Below are positions 42,690 to 52,721 of a stretch of DNA of 64,000 bases, one piece after another (position 1 is the first letter of the stretch; every line of letters begins with the position of its first letter). The position numbers and the translations under genes are program-made. Source of the DNA: Meconema thalassinum. Lineage: Eukaryota > Arthropoda > Insecta > Orthoptera > Tettigoniidae. Where the stretch lies: the NCBI GenBank assembly GCA_946902985.2, contig OX336389.2, positions 1,009,639,441 through 1,009,703,440 of the forward strand, in the 5' to 3' direction. Under the pieces are notes generated by a model, which did not search any database, was not told where the DNA came from, and saw only the letters and a list, made by a program, of their open reading frames with translations.

Positions 42690-43325
42690 AATTCCCGCTA
42701 TATTCCACTATTCATACCCATCATTTTTCATAACATACTAAAGATTGACACCTCTCATTCTACGCATTAATCAATCTCCATAACAGCGACACACGGCGCG
42801 TCAACAAACCTCACTCATTCTCATTTCCTTAGCCTCCCATCTCCCACAACCCCAACCGCCACCTTTTCCCAAGCACGTCACTAACACTCAGCTGTAAGAG
42901 ACTTCGCAAGGTGAATTCCGGTTTGTTTTTGTTCACGCCCTGCGCACTGCAGTTCTTGGCGGCGCGTGACGCGGCCACAAATTTTCTCGCCTTGACGTTT
43001 GCCAAGAGCAACAAGGGGACTAGAGTGGTCCCACGATGACGCAATGGGGACAGCGGACCGCAGCACCGGCCCAATTCAGGAGTTCTGATGCACCTAGGCC
43101 TTAGTGATCCAATGAAAGTATCTTCTTTGGAGCGTTGAGCGGGATTGTAAATAATATTATTTCTTTATTCTTCATGTGTTTTGTATGAGCTTGTACATGG
43201 AAAGTTTTTCCATTGTGAAGTTTTGTTGGACAGGCTGAGGAAGGGGGAGTATTTACCCCCGAAACTAGTCCCTGTAAGTAATAGAAATAAACAGCATTGA
43301 AGGCGGAAAATCTATTATTCTTTCA
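42088..43325 (+). mobile_element. Penelope-like element 3' end, right copy
   Basis: Reads outward on the plus strand and is about 120 bp longer at its 5' side than the left copy. The 122-bp centre (42,088-42,209) belongs only to this copy. It ends at about 43,325 with a 3' region that includes the hammerhead motif. Truncated upstream, so the RT domain is missing. Confidence 0.88.
43230..43275 (+). ncRNA. Hammerhead ribozyme motif, right copy
   Basis: Stem I ACAGG (43,230-43,234) pairs with CCTGT (43,271-43,275). The conserved CTGAGGA core is at 43,235-43,241 and GAAA at 43,261-43,264. Stem II is five G-C pairs with an 8-nt loop. Stem III is minimal, A-U and C-G with a TA loop, ending GTC at 43,268-43,270, after which cleavage is expected. 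One unpaired A precedes stem II. Type I hammerheads with tiny stem III are known from Penelope-like elements. Confidence 0.8.
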
Positions 43326-44072
43326 AAGTTAAATATTGTTGAACCTGTGTGCTATATAGCTCTTTTATCATTTTTCTTCACAAATGAAAACTGAACTGTA
43401 AAACTATTGAAAACTTTTAGCCATGTGAGGAAATAAGCTCTGAGCATGTTTGTTAAGGCATTCTGAAGGTTGGTTGTATCATAAAGTTGAGTAGCCTAAC
43501 CATTGGAAGGCAGTAAGAATCTTAGAAACAGTTAGGCTATAAAACATGCATTGGCAATTTTGATCCTCACATGTCAAAAACTCAACAAGACTAACCAAGC
43601 AGACCTAGAATTATTTGTTCAACATGCTCAATTGAGATTGTTTAGGGGATTATAATGTTAATGTTTTTGATTCAATTTTAAGGAATGGAACAGGTATGGT
43701 ATGGCAGATTTTATTCTTTTATCATAGTGTATGAATCAGTAAAAAAAAAGTCATAGATTAATTACAAGCAAGCGAATTCTGTGCTTTCACCCAAGGCAGC
43801 CTAAAATATTACACCGACACTAGTAACGTAACATCATCTGAATTAGGAGGCAACGGACGTCAATTACTGATAAATATTAAGGCACTAAGCACCGATAAAA
43901 GAACTATTATTTTAATGTTGCTAAACTTAAAAATGATTATTCCATCAACAAAAAGAGCCTTCCTCCCCCAAACTAATCTATGAAGGTGTAGCTACTAGTA
44001 GTTACTAGTCTGTAGCAATTTATTAATCTTGGGACTAGTATAGATTGCAGTACATTACACAAAAAAATTCCC
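43326..44072. other. AT-rich stretch, nothing recognised
   Basis: No ORF, RNA or TIR signal noted between the Penelope pair and the TIR element that begins at 44,073. Confidence 0.3.
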
Positions 44073-44821
44073 CTATAGTGCGTCTCTACCTTAAAAGACA
44101 GTATGGAATTAAATGTAGTATTTGCCTCTCACTCGCACTCCTATGTCCTGCAATTAGCTTCGTCCTCTTCTACCCCGGTGATGTTGCCATTTCCCAATAA
44201 TTGAAAGTGACGAATCAAAGAAAATGTTTGCGTGGTATTATAGAGAATTTCCCGCTCTTTATGATGGTGTAAAAATAAAAGCCATAAATAATTAACAAAT
44301 GGCCCAATTTTCACAATTTCGATATTTTAGCGTGAATCTTTATTTTTGCATTTATAAAACTTATCACGCCATAGATAATGAACTAATGATCGCAACAGAT
44401 CAAAAATTTATTTTTAGATTGCCTGATGTTGGTAGAAGATACCCTACTTCTCAGGGCAGTAATTATTTTCATAATAAGAAAGTTATGACTTTTTTTTTCT
44501 TAAATGTTACTTGAAAAATCTGGGATGGTGTCAAAGAAAAGTTAGCTAGCGAGGAAGTTTTTTGCTGTTGACTTTACGTTGGTGACTATGCGAGAAGAAA
44601 TGTTCATTAATGTCTGAAGTAGTTTTTAAAACAAACCAGAGCTCAATATCAGGTAGCATTCATAAGTTATAGCACTTCGCTTAGTCCTCCCGCTCAGCGC
44701 TGACGCACCGGAAGTTTGTTTACTAATGTGGCCCGCAGGCTATCTCCCCCCGACTACGTTTGAAGGAGAGTAGGTGATGATGTGAAGTCTATGAAATGAA
44801 CTGGATCTTGTGTTCTTTATA

Positions 44822-45045
44822 AATTGCGTTCTTGGCCGTCACTGTGCTGTTACCGTGGAGGTCCGGGTTTGAATCCCGGCTCTGCCAAGAAATGTAATTC
44901 TGATCTGAGGGCTGGAACGGGGTGTACTTAACTCCATGAGACAAAACTGAGAAGAGGCGGGTTCGATTCCTACCTCGGCCATCCTCGAAGTGATTTCCGT
45001 AGTTTGCCTTTGTTCGTCCTGGGAATTAACAAGGGTTCGTTAATG
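44822..45045 (+). mobile_element. SINE fragment with two B-box-like motifs
   Basis: GGGTTTGAATCCCGGCTCTG near 44,865-44,884 and GGGTTCGATTCCTACCTCGG near 44,959-44,978 are tRNA T-arm-like. The second is followed by CATCCTCGAAGTGATTTCCG. This looks like a dimeric or composite tRNA-derived SINE, truncated at its right end. Confidence 0.6.
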
Positions 45046-45212
45046 GTGCAGAGTTAACGTTTCTGTGCCAAAAGAACACGGTAGACACACACGACAAAAT
45101 GACAGGTGAAGTATAAGAATAGTGGTTCGCCGAGCTATATTGTTGCTCAATGTTCCCGAAGGATCTAGCCTAGTAATAGACAATGTAGGCTAACACAGCA
45201 GAGAAATATGTT

Positions 45213-45398
45213 CTTGCTTGTCACCTTACCACACCACCATACCACAGTGAACTTAATCCCATCGAAATGGTATGGGCGCAAGTGAAGAACCATATAAAAT
45301 TGAACAACGTCTCGTTCAAGAAACAAGAAATGAATAATATAATTTCGGCTGCATACCCCCACTTGACCACACAAAATTGGGTAAATTACGTGGACCAC
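45213..45398 (+). pseudogene. IS630/Tc1-like DDE transposase, C-terminal catalytic fragment
   Basis: The plus frame reads TPPYHSELNPIEMVWAQVK then KLNNVSFKKQEMNN and LTTQNWVNYVDH. LPPYHxELNPIExxWAQVK with the catalytic Glu is diagnostic of a multicopy animal DDE family. The two Asp-containing blocks upstream are not found, in part because a SINE and deletions occupy that region. Confidence 0.8.
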
Positions 45399-46008
45399 AA
45401 TATATATTATTATTATTTTACATTCATTTCACCACATAAGTGGGACATATCAACATATCGTCGGCTTGTTTGCAAGATGGTATGGTTAAATCTCTTAAGG
45501 TGGCACATTGAGAAACGAGCGAACAATGGAACAGGTCTCCAAGATGACGGCCTTCTACATGGTGATATGTAGACCAGGATGTATTCCCAATATTTGTAGA
45601 AATTACTATGGGCAGAACCACTACACTTCCCTGTCTCCACATTTATTATTATTATGTCATGTCATATTATAATTTATTATAACCTATGATATTCGAGAAA
45701 AAGGCCTTATCATATTCATGAATAATTGAAAATTATATATTATTATAATGTGTGCATTAAAATCATGCTCTGAGCTTCGGTGTATCATAATCTAAATATT
45801 GTACCGTCTTTCGCTTCAAGGCATGAGGTACAGTTATATACAACAAACAAATATTATGGAAATTTCCCGAGTTTTGCGTAAAAGCACGCCTGTATACGAG
45901 TTATGTTACATCATGTGCCCGGCCTTGCAGAACTTTGTATATGCAGCAGATCTGGCATCAGCGCACTCCATTAAATGCGTACTGTCTTAAGGTAGAGACG
46001 CTCTATAG

Positions 46009-46441
46009 ATATAAAATGGTGGCAACCATGACATCATGGAATACACCAAAGGTTCAAAAGATACATACATGTTAAATTCAATGTGCTAATAAGGCTTTAC
46101 ATACATACACGAATCTAAACTGGCGAGAGCGGCCCAGACCCCCTAGCTTGTAGTACAAGCAGTAATTTTCGTAACCTAGTAGCAACCAATAGTTTCGTCC
46201 AGACTGTCTTTTGGTTTTGTCTCACCGTGGCTTTAGAAAAGTACAGTGCAACTTTTCAATTAAATTGAACAACTAAAAGTAATTTATGAACATTCGTAAC
46301 TTGCCACCACACGTCGCACTTGAACACGTGTCAATTAATGCTCAGATAACAAATACTGTCATTATGTAAGCAAATCTTTAATTTGCTTCAACTAGGATCA
46401 AAAAAAAATTAATCCAGAATGCATACAAAGTTGTGAAAATA
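46009..46441. other. Unassigned stretch
   Basis: No gene, RNA or clear repeat noted. Confidence 0.3.
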
Positions 46442-46613
46442 CAGTTGTACCTGACTTATACGTATATCAAGGGGAAGAAAAAAAACTACTTATAACTCAG
46501 AAATCAGACTTGCACAACACATTACATATTTACTGAAAAACCAATGGAATAGACCTACATGTGTAAATCCTAGCAAGCAATACATTCAGTAAGACAGAAA
46601 ATATAGTACTGTA

Positions 46614-48169
46614 TTATTTTGAACTTGGTCCAGCCTTAAAGAAATCAGATAGTTTGGCTTGTTTTACTTTTCTTGCATTAAGTGTATAAACCTCCTTTTG
46701 CAAACGTAGTAATGAATTCAAAGCATTTTCACTATTACTTTTCGCACTGATGTAACGCCTACACACATCGATTGCACTTAACACTTCACTTAGTTCAGGT
46801 GTTTCAAAATTCAAGTCGCCATCTCCATCTCCATCTCCATCACTGTCACTATCGCTTGCAGCCGGTCCGTCACCACCGCGTTGTTGGCATACATCAGCAA
46901 TAATCTCTTCATCCCGTTGTATCCCACATACAGCCAGATTATCATCGAAATGCACAAAAGTATCGAAATCTGCACCCTCCGGTAGCGATAGCTCATTGTC
47001 AGACGTAATTTCGTCCCCATAATCATCATTAGAGGCAGCCTCTTCCAGAAAGACACCAGCTTTGCGGAAACAGTTGCTGATTGTGGAGGATGACACCTGC
47101 TTCCTGGCAGCCGAAATAAAGTCCACGGTTTGTAGTAAATTAATGGAGAGAGTTTCATTTCCTGCATCACTCAGTGTTATTAAATGTTGAACCAGCATTC
47201 TTTTATAATGCACTTTGAAATTTGCAATGATGCCCAAATCAAGTGGTTGTAGAACACTGGTACGGTTAGGAGGGAAAAGATCCAATCGGACATTCTCCAG
47301 AACGATTTGAGGTGGATGTGCTGCACATCTATCCATAAGAAGAAGGATTTTCTTCTGTTTCTTTTTCATTTTAAAGTCCAGGTTTTCAACCACTGTTCCA
47401 TTAGAAGCATAGTCATCCAAGAATTTCTGTTGGATTCATATTCCGTAGGTTTTGTTTTCGCACCCTTATTAACACCTCGGATTCTTCGATTTTCCTATCG
47501 CAAGTGGAGGAAGTTTGTCCGATCTATCTGCCTTGTGCCAAGAAGAATTGTTACGCGTATTTTATTTTTCTTCCCTCCATGGCAGGAGTCACCTTTTCAG
47601 CTAATGTTTTATTGGGAAGGAGACTGTAGAATAAGCCGGTCTCATCACAATTGTAGATGTGTTTAGGCTGGTAATCGCTTATGATACCCAGCAGAACCTC
47701 TTCTTTCAGTTTTGCACCGTGACATCGTCCACAGCTTTTGAGTCACCGCAAATTGTTCTCCCTGTGATTCCACGACGATCTTTAAATCCTTGCAGCCATC
47801 CTGACGAAGCCTTGAATTCAGCAGTGATACTCATCATTAAAGCTAAATCTATCACCTTTGCCTTCAGCATGTCACTACTAATTGGTAGAGCTGCAGCCCG
47901 CTTTTGCTGGAACCCTGTGAAAAGTGCTTTCTCCAAATCTACGTACCTCCCTTCTTGCTGACGGCGGTGCTTTGCTGATTTCGAACCCAGTTTGAAAAAC
48001 TCATACATAATAGTGTGTTTTTTTTTACTGACGACTGTACATAGGGTGGTATAAGCAATCCCTAAGTCTGAAGCAATTTCAGTTTTCGATTGTGTGGATT
48101 AGCGTCCACTTATCATATGAATTTTACTTTCTCATGTAGTGTATAACTTTTCCTTTTTGTGTTCTCCAT
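46614..48169 (-). pseudogene. Tigger/pogo transposase with C-terminal PIP-box-like motif
   Basis: Starts near 48,169 (MENTKRKSYTLHEKVKFI). HTH and CENP-B-like DNA-binding parts follow (GIAYTTLCTVVSKKKHTIMY, then YVDLEKALFTGFQQKRAAAL). The DDE domain shows YNCDETGLFYSLLPNKT (first Asp), LLMDRCAAHPPQ (second) and SVLQPLDLGIIANFK (third). The tail has a Gly-Asp-rich stretch and ends LSDFFKAGPSSK. QAKLSDFF matches the PCNA-binding Q-x-x-L-x-x-F-F pattern, a feature known for pogo transposase. Frameshifts occur near 48,110, 47,700 and 47,420-47,600, so this copy is dead though its last 268 codons are open. Confidence 0.88.
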
Positions 48170-48620
48170 GGCTAATCGAAAGCAACTGAATGATAAAACT
48201 ACTGATCAACAGTACACACCAGATACCAGCACTGAGGACATTTTACTTGTCCATTGTTCCCACGAAAGAAATTCTCATATCAATCGAAACACCGAGATTT
48301 GCAGAGTGACATTGTAGACCCTTACTTACTGGCGGCGTAACAAAGGCCAACCGAGCGAGTTCCCTTCGCTCTCTATCTCGCTCCTCCTCTAGCTGCGTCG
48401 TTTTTGACCTTCACAATGCCGCTAAATATTAAGTTACCAGCCGAGTCGGCGGTTTCATCCCGGAAACAAAAGAAAATAAATTTGTTTGAATATCAGAATT
48501 GTTTTCGTGTGAACAATCTAGAGCATGTCACACATGAGACAGAAATTCTGTGTTCTGTCTTAGCACCGAAACCCGACCGCTCTGTCTACGCCGACAAAGA
48601 GGAAACTACATAAATATAGT
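48170..48620. other. 5' untranslated part of the Tigger element
   Basis: Lies upstream of the transposase start inside the TIRs. The plus frame 48,404-48,613 is not recognised and is judged fortuitous. Confidence 0.45.
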
Positions 48621-50870
48621 CATCATCATCTTGCACAGTTTCCAGCCACTGGCCGGGTCTGTTTGGAACACAAGCCTCTCCAACGTCTTCTGTCTTCCCA
48701 CCAACTCTCAGCCTCCACCCCCGTCCAGCCCCCTCCTCTCTTCTTCACGCCCTCCTCCACCCCCTTCTCTCGGTCCTCCTCTCGGTCTCCCTCCTTCCCA
48801 CTTCGTCTCGTGTACTCTCCTGGGTATCCTCTTCTCCTCCATTCGTTTTACATGCCCATACCATCCCAGTCTAGATTTCTCTATACCATCCTGTAATGGT
48901 TCCTCCTTCATTAACTCTCTGGTCCTCTCGTTTCTTATTCTGTCCATCTTTGTAGCTCCAATACTGCCTCTCAAGAACCTCATCTCACTGGCCTGTATTT
49001 TGCTCCTCTCCCTTCCTTTCATAACCCAGGTCTCCGAGGCTCACGTCAGGATAGGGACATAGAACGTCCGACATATGATCCTCTTGCTGTTCTGAGGGAC
49101 ACCCCCGCTCCACAACATGCCTCCCACACTCCTCCGAAATGCCCCCGCCTGCCTCCCCCGCTCATTCATTTCTCCATCATTTCTTCCATTATCCTGTATC
49201 AGGCTGCCCCGATACTTGAAACTCTCCACCTTCTTCAGCTGTTCCCCACCAATTGTTACTCCCGTTGTGGTTCTTTCCCTCTTCCTTGTTGTGATCACCA
49301 TCTCACTCTTATTTATGCTAAATTTCATCCCATATCCCTGTATTATTCCTTCCCACACGTCCAACCGTTCCTGCACCACCTCCTCCTCCTTGCTTCCCCA
49401 AATCATCAAATCATCTGCAAACACCATTGCTTTCATCTTTTCTTCCCCAATTACTTGTGCCACTCGGGTCACTATGTCATCCATCACCACAATGAAAAGT
49501 AACGGTGACAGTGCACTTCCCTGCTTCAGGCCGCCTCTCCGCTCCAACCAGTCCGATCTCTCTCCTCCCACCCTCACACAGCTCACGCTTCCCTTGCACA
49601 TCTCCTTTATCCTCCTTACAGTCCACTTCTCTACTCCTCCATCCTCCACGGACTTCCATACTTTGTTCCTGCATACACTGTCATATGCTTTCTCAATGTC
49701 CAGGAAGGCCATCAGTAGATCTGTTCCACACTCATAGTGCTGTTCTTGTAACTGCCTTACAGCAAAAATCAAATCCACTGCGGACCCTCCTGCTCTGAAG
49801 CCATGTTGTTCCTCCCTCATCCCTCCTTCCATACTTGTCCTAATTCTCTCTTCCAAAACCTTCTCGAAGATCTCTGCACGACTCACCAGTGTTACTCCCC
49901 GATAGTTTCCGCAATCCGTTCCACCACCTCTCCTGAAGATCGGGACAATTATTCCCCTTTTCCAGTCCTCTGGGGTCTTCCCCTCCCTCCATGCTGTCCT
50001 CATCACTCGGTACAACCACCGTATCCCCACCCCTCCCGCCGCTCTCACCATCCCCACACTCAACCCATCCACACCCGGTGCCGTCCCTCCCTTCATCCCG
50101 TTCACCGCATCTTCCACTTCCTTCCTTGTCAAGTCCTCTTCCGTTTGCAGTTCATCTTCCTCTTCCCCGATTTCTTCCTCCTCACCATCTTTTCCATCAG
50201 GGTTCAGAAGTTCTTCAAAATATTCTTTCCACATTTTCTTCAGTTCCTCCCTATTTTCTATCTCTTGTCCCCTTTTGTTCACCATTCCAACATAATCCGT
50301 AGGATCCTTCCGCCTCTTATTTTTCACCATCCCATACAGGACCTTTTTTGTACCTTCACTATCCTCCTTCATCATCTTTGTCCACTCCTCCATCCACTTT
50401 TCATCTGTTGGAATTCCTTCCTTTACCATTTGGAGGCACTCGACCCTTCTATGCCCCTCTTTCAGTTTCCATATCCTTATACGTCTTTCCTGGTTCTCAG
50501 TCCCTTTCCTCTCCTTACTCCCACTCAGGCTCATCACCAGCAATCGATGGTCGCCATCCAGGCTCTCCGATGGCACAACCTTGATGTCCATGATGTTCTT
50601 ATTTAGCTCCCTCTCATACAGTATACAGTCGACCACCGACTTCCTGGTCAAGTCATCACTGCACCACGTGACTGTGCGGCTCTCTCTTTTCCCAAACCAG
50701 GAGCTCCCAACCAGCAGGCCGCTCCTCCGGCAGCAGGCCGCTCCTCCGGCAGAAGTCCAACAGTCTCCCTCCCACCTCACCTCCTCCGCCCCAACCCTCC
50801 GGCCCCAGAACACTCTCATAACCTTGTCTTTCTCTTCCTACATGGGCATTGAGATCCCCCATAACAATCA
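48621..50870 (-). pseudogene. RTE-type LINE copy, 5' truncated, A-to-G hypermutated
   Basis: Same family as the intact element at 58,053; both 3' ends share GTGCAAGATGATGATGA. Truncated inside the endonuclease at IVMGDLNAHVG. Keeps TWCSDDLTRKSVVDC, LDGDHRLLVM, RT motifs LMAFLDIEKAYDSV, GLKQGSALSPLLFIVVMDD and MVFADDLMIWG. The 592-codon frame ends at a stop near 49,041 just before ASETWVMKG. Compared with the intact copy, residues equivalent to 306-389 are missing in phase (252 bp), an 11-nt deletion lies near the C-terminus, and most substitutions are A to G on the sense strand. Confidence 0.93.
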
Positions 50871-51122
50871 GTACTGTACTACAGTACTGTAGTTTATTTT
50901 ATAACAACACGTGCTCATTAAATTACAATCAGGCTATGCAAAACTCAGATGTATTTCACTGACACTTCATACGTATGACAGTGAATTACGTATAAATGGA
51001 TTACGTATAAATAAGGTTAAATTAACACGCTTTTAAATTACATTTTGCCAGGACCTAAAAGAAATTACGTACAAATACGAAATACGCAGAACAGAGTTAC
51101 GTATAAAGCAAGTTCAACTGTA

Positions 51123-52349
51123 CATCTGTTAGGAGGCTGGAAGAATAACTGAAAATATACTTTTAGTCCAACAAAATTGTTTAGTCCACTTCTCAATTGT
51201 ATTAATGTTACTTCAGGTTTATCACACAACTAGAAAAGGATTAAATAACATAGATGAAAATGGCAAAAGAATTTGAACAGCGGTAAAAGAGTTTCTTCCG
51301 CACTTAATTTACTAAGACTCTGGTCTTGGGCATTCCCCCCTGGTGTTGTTCAAGATCAAAGATATGGTTAACCGCAGCTCGCAGAGTAGGTGAACACATC
51401 CTAGTCTCGTGTTGACTTTGAAAATAGAGTTCAACGCACACTCTTCATTGTCAAGTTCAGAGCTGGCCCACTCCACCAGACCTAGGTAATTTCCACTAAC
51501 AATATTTCCTTGAAGCAGCCATAATTCAGTGGAAGTTTGAAAACTATTGCAGTGTAAAAACTTACATAACCAGTGAGGTGGGGACTGATAATACCCGACG
51601 TGCCAAAAAATAACAATGATCAAGCACTGATCACCTCCAGCAATGCTACCATTTAAATATTAGCAGAGCAATTGACTTCCCCAGAGGTACCTGGAAGCAT
51701 CAGACCCTTAGCGTATCCCTCATGCGCAGGTTCATTTTATATTTTACACTGGCTAGGGTACTCGCAGCCACCACCTCGCTACTTACGGTATGGGTTATAG
51801 AGCAAAGTAAAAGTATTCTTATTCCAAGTAAGTGATTATTACCAATTTTAAATAAGTAATCATGTGAAGTTATTTGCTAACGAGAATATTAATCTGAACC
51901 TGAATTGAATTTGCAACTGTCTGTAAAGTTTCCAGCTACCTGCACCATCGTGATCCTCTATTAAGGTACAGTATTATATTCTACTGATTAGCACACTATG
52001 GTCATAGATTGACAATTTTATTAAGAACTCGAACTATCACATCATCATCGGTGAAAAGCCAAAATTCATAGGCCTACAGTATATCACGCTCATTTATTGT
52101 ACAGAAGTGTTCTGAAGAGAAGAGAAAGTTGTGGAACACTTCCGTGTAGCTAACAAGGCAGTTGATCTTTGGTTTGTATGAATATGTTTGCGGTGCTGAT
52201 TACAACACTGTATAAATTAAGTGCCATCGCCAATTACACTGTAAGTTACGACGATTCGCTATTCCGCTTAAAGTAGACCATATCTAACATGATATCGTGG
52301 CTTTAATAACTTTAGACACCGTAAACGTTTACCCTAGCTACTTTAGTTA
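51123..52349. other. Unassigned stretch
   Basis: No supported gene or repeat between the Tigger end and the next relic. Frames are short and unlike known proteins. Confidence 0.3.
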
Positions 52350-52721
52350 TTGGACGTGTATGCAATGGTCGACACGCCGCGCCCTGTCCAAGGTCACCCA
52401 ACACCGTTGCCGATGCGACATCTAGGGGAACCAGAAATTCCGCATACGAGCAAGGAAGCTAGTATAATAGGCACCTCTGTCTGTGTTGTATCTGCTTCGA
52501 CCGTTCATAAAGTTCCGCCTGTTTGTGGCGTGTCCAACGTCGTAGCGAGTCACCGTCACCGTGTGATAATGAATCCTGTAAATATAGTGAGTATACCGGT
52601 AATTGTTAGCCATTACAAACACAAACGAAGATCCAGAGAAATTACAGTAAGTGAGAGAAATGCAGTTGCATTCATCATCAATGTGATAGAGGCAACAGTG
52701 GCAAACAATAGTAATAATATA

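Larger units (their letters stand above)
44073..46008 (+). mobile_element. DNA transposon with ~29-bp TIRs and an IS630-like remnant
   Basis: The left end is CTATAGTGCGTCTCTACC then TTAAAAGACAGTA. The complement of the right end is CTATAGAGCGTCTCTACC then TTAAGACAGTA. Total about 1.94 kb. It contains the catalytic remnant at 45,213 and a SINE. The exact terminal base and TA duplication are ambiguous because CTATAG is itself palindromic. Much of 45,400-45,990 is unassigned element sequence. Confidence 0.72.
46442..51120 (-). mobile_element. Tigger/pogo transposon, interrupted by an RTE copy
   Basis: The left end CAGTTGTACCTGACTTATAC and the right-end complement CAGTTGAACTTGCTTTATAC are inverted repeats of about 25 bp, with TA at 46,440-46,441 and 51,121-51,122. 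The transposase lies at 46,614-48,169. A LINE of about 2.25 kb (48,621-50,870) sits in the 5' untranslated part. Confidence 0.88.

Noticed and set aside
49803..50606. 267-codon plus-strand frame and neighbours at 49,117-49,737
   Set aside because: Antisense to the LINE reverse transcriptase; composition follows the purine-rich sense strand and no protein pattern is seen.
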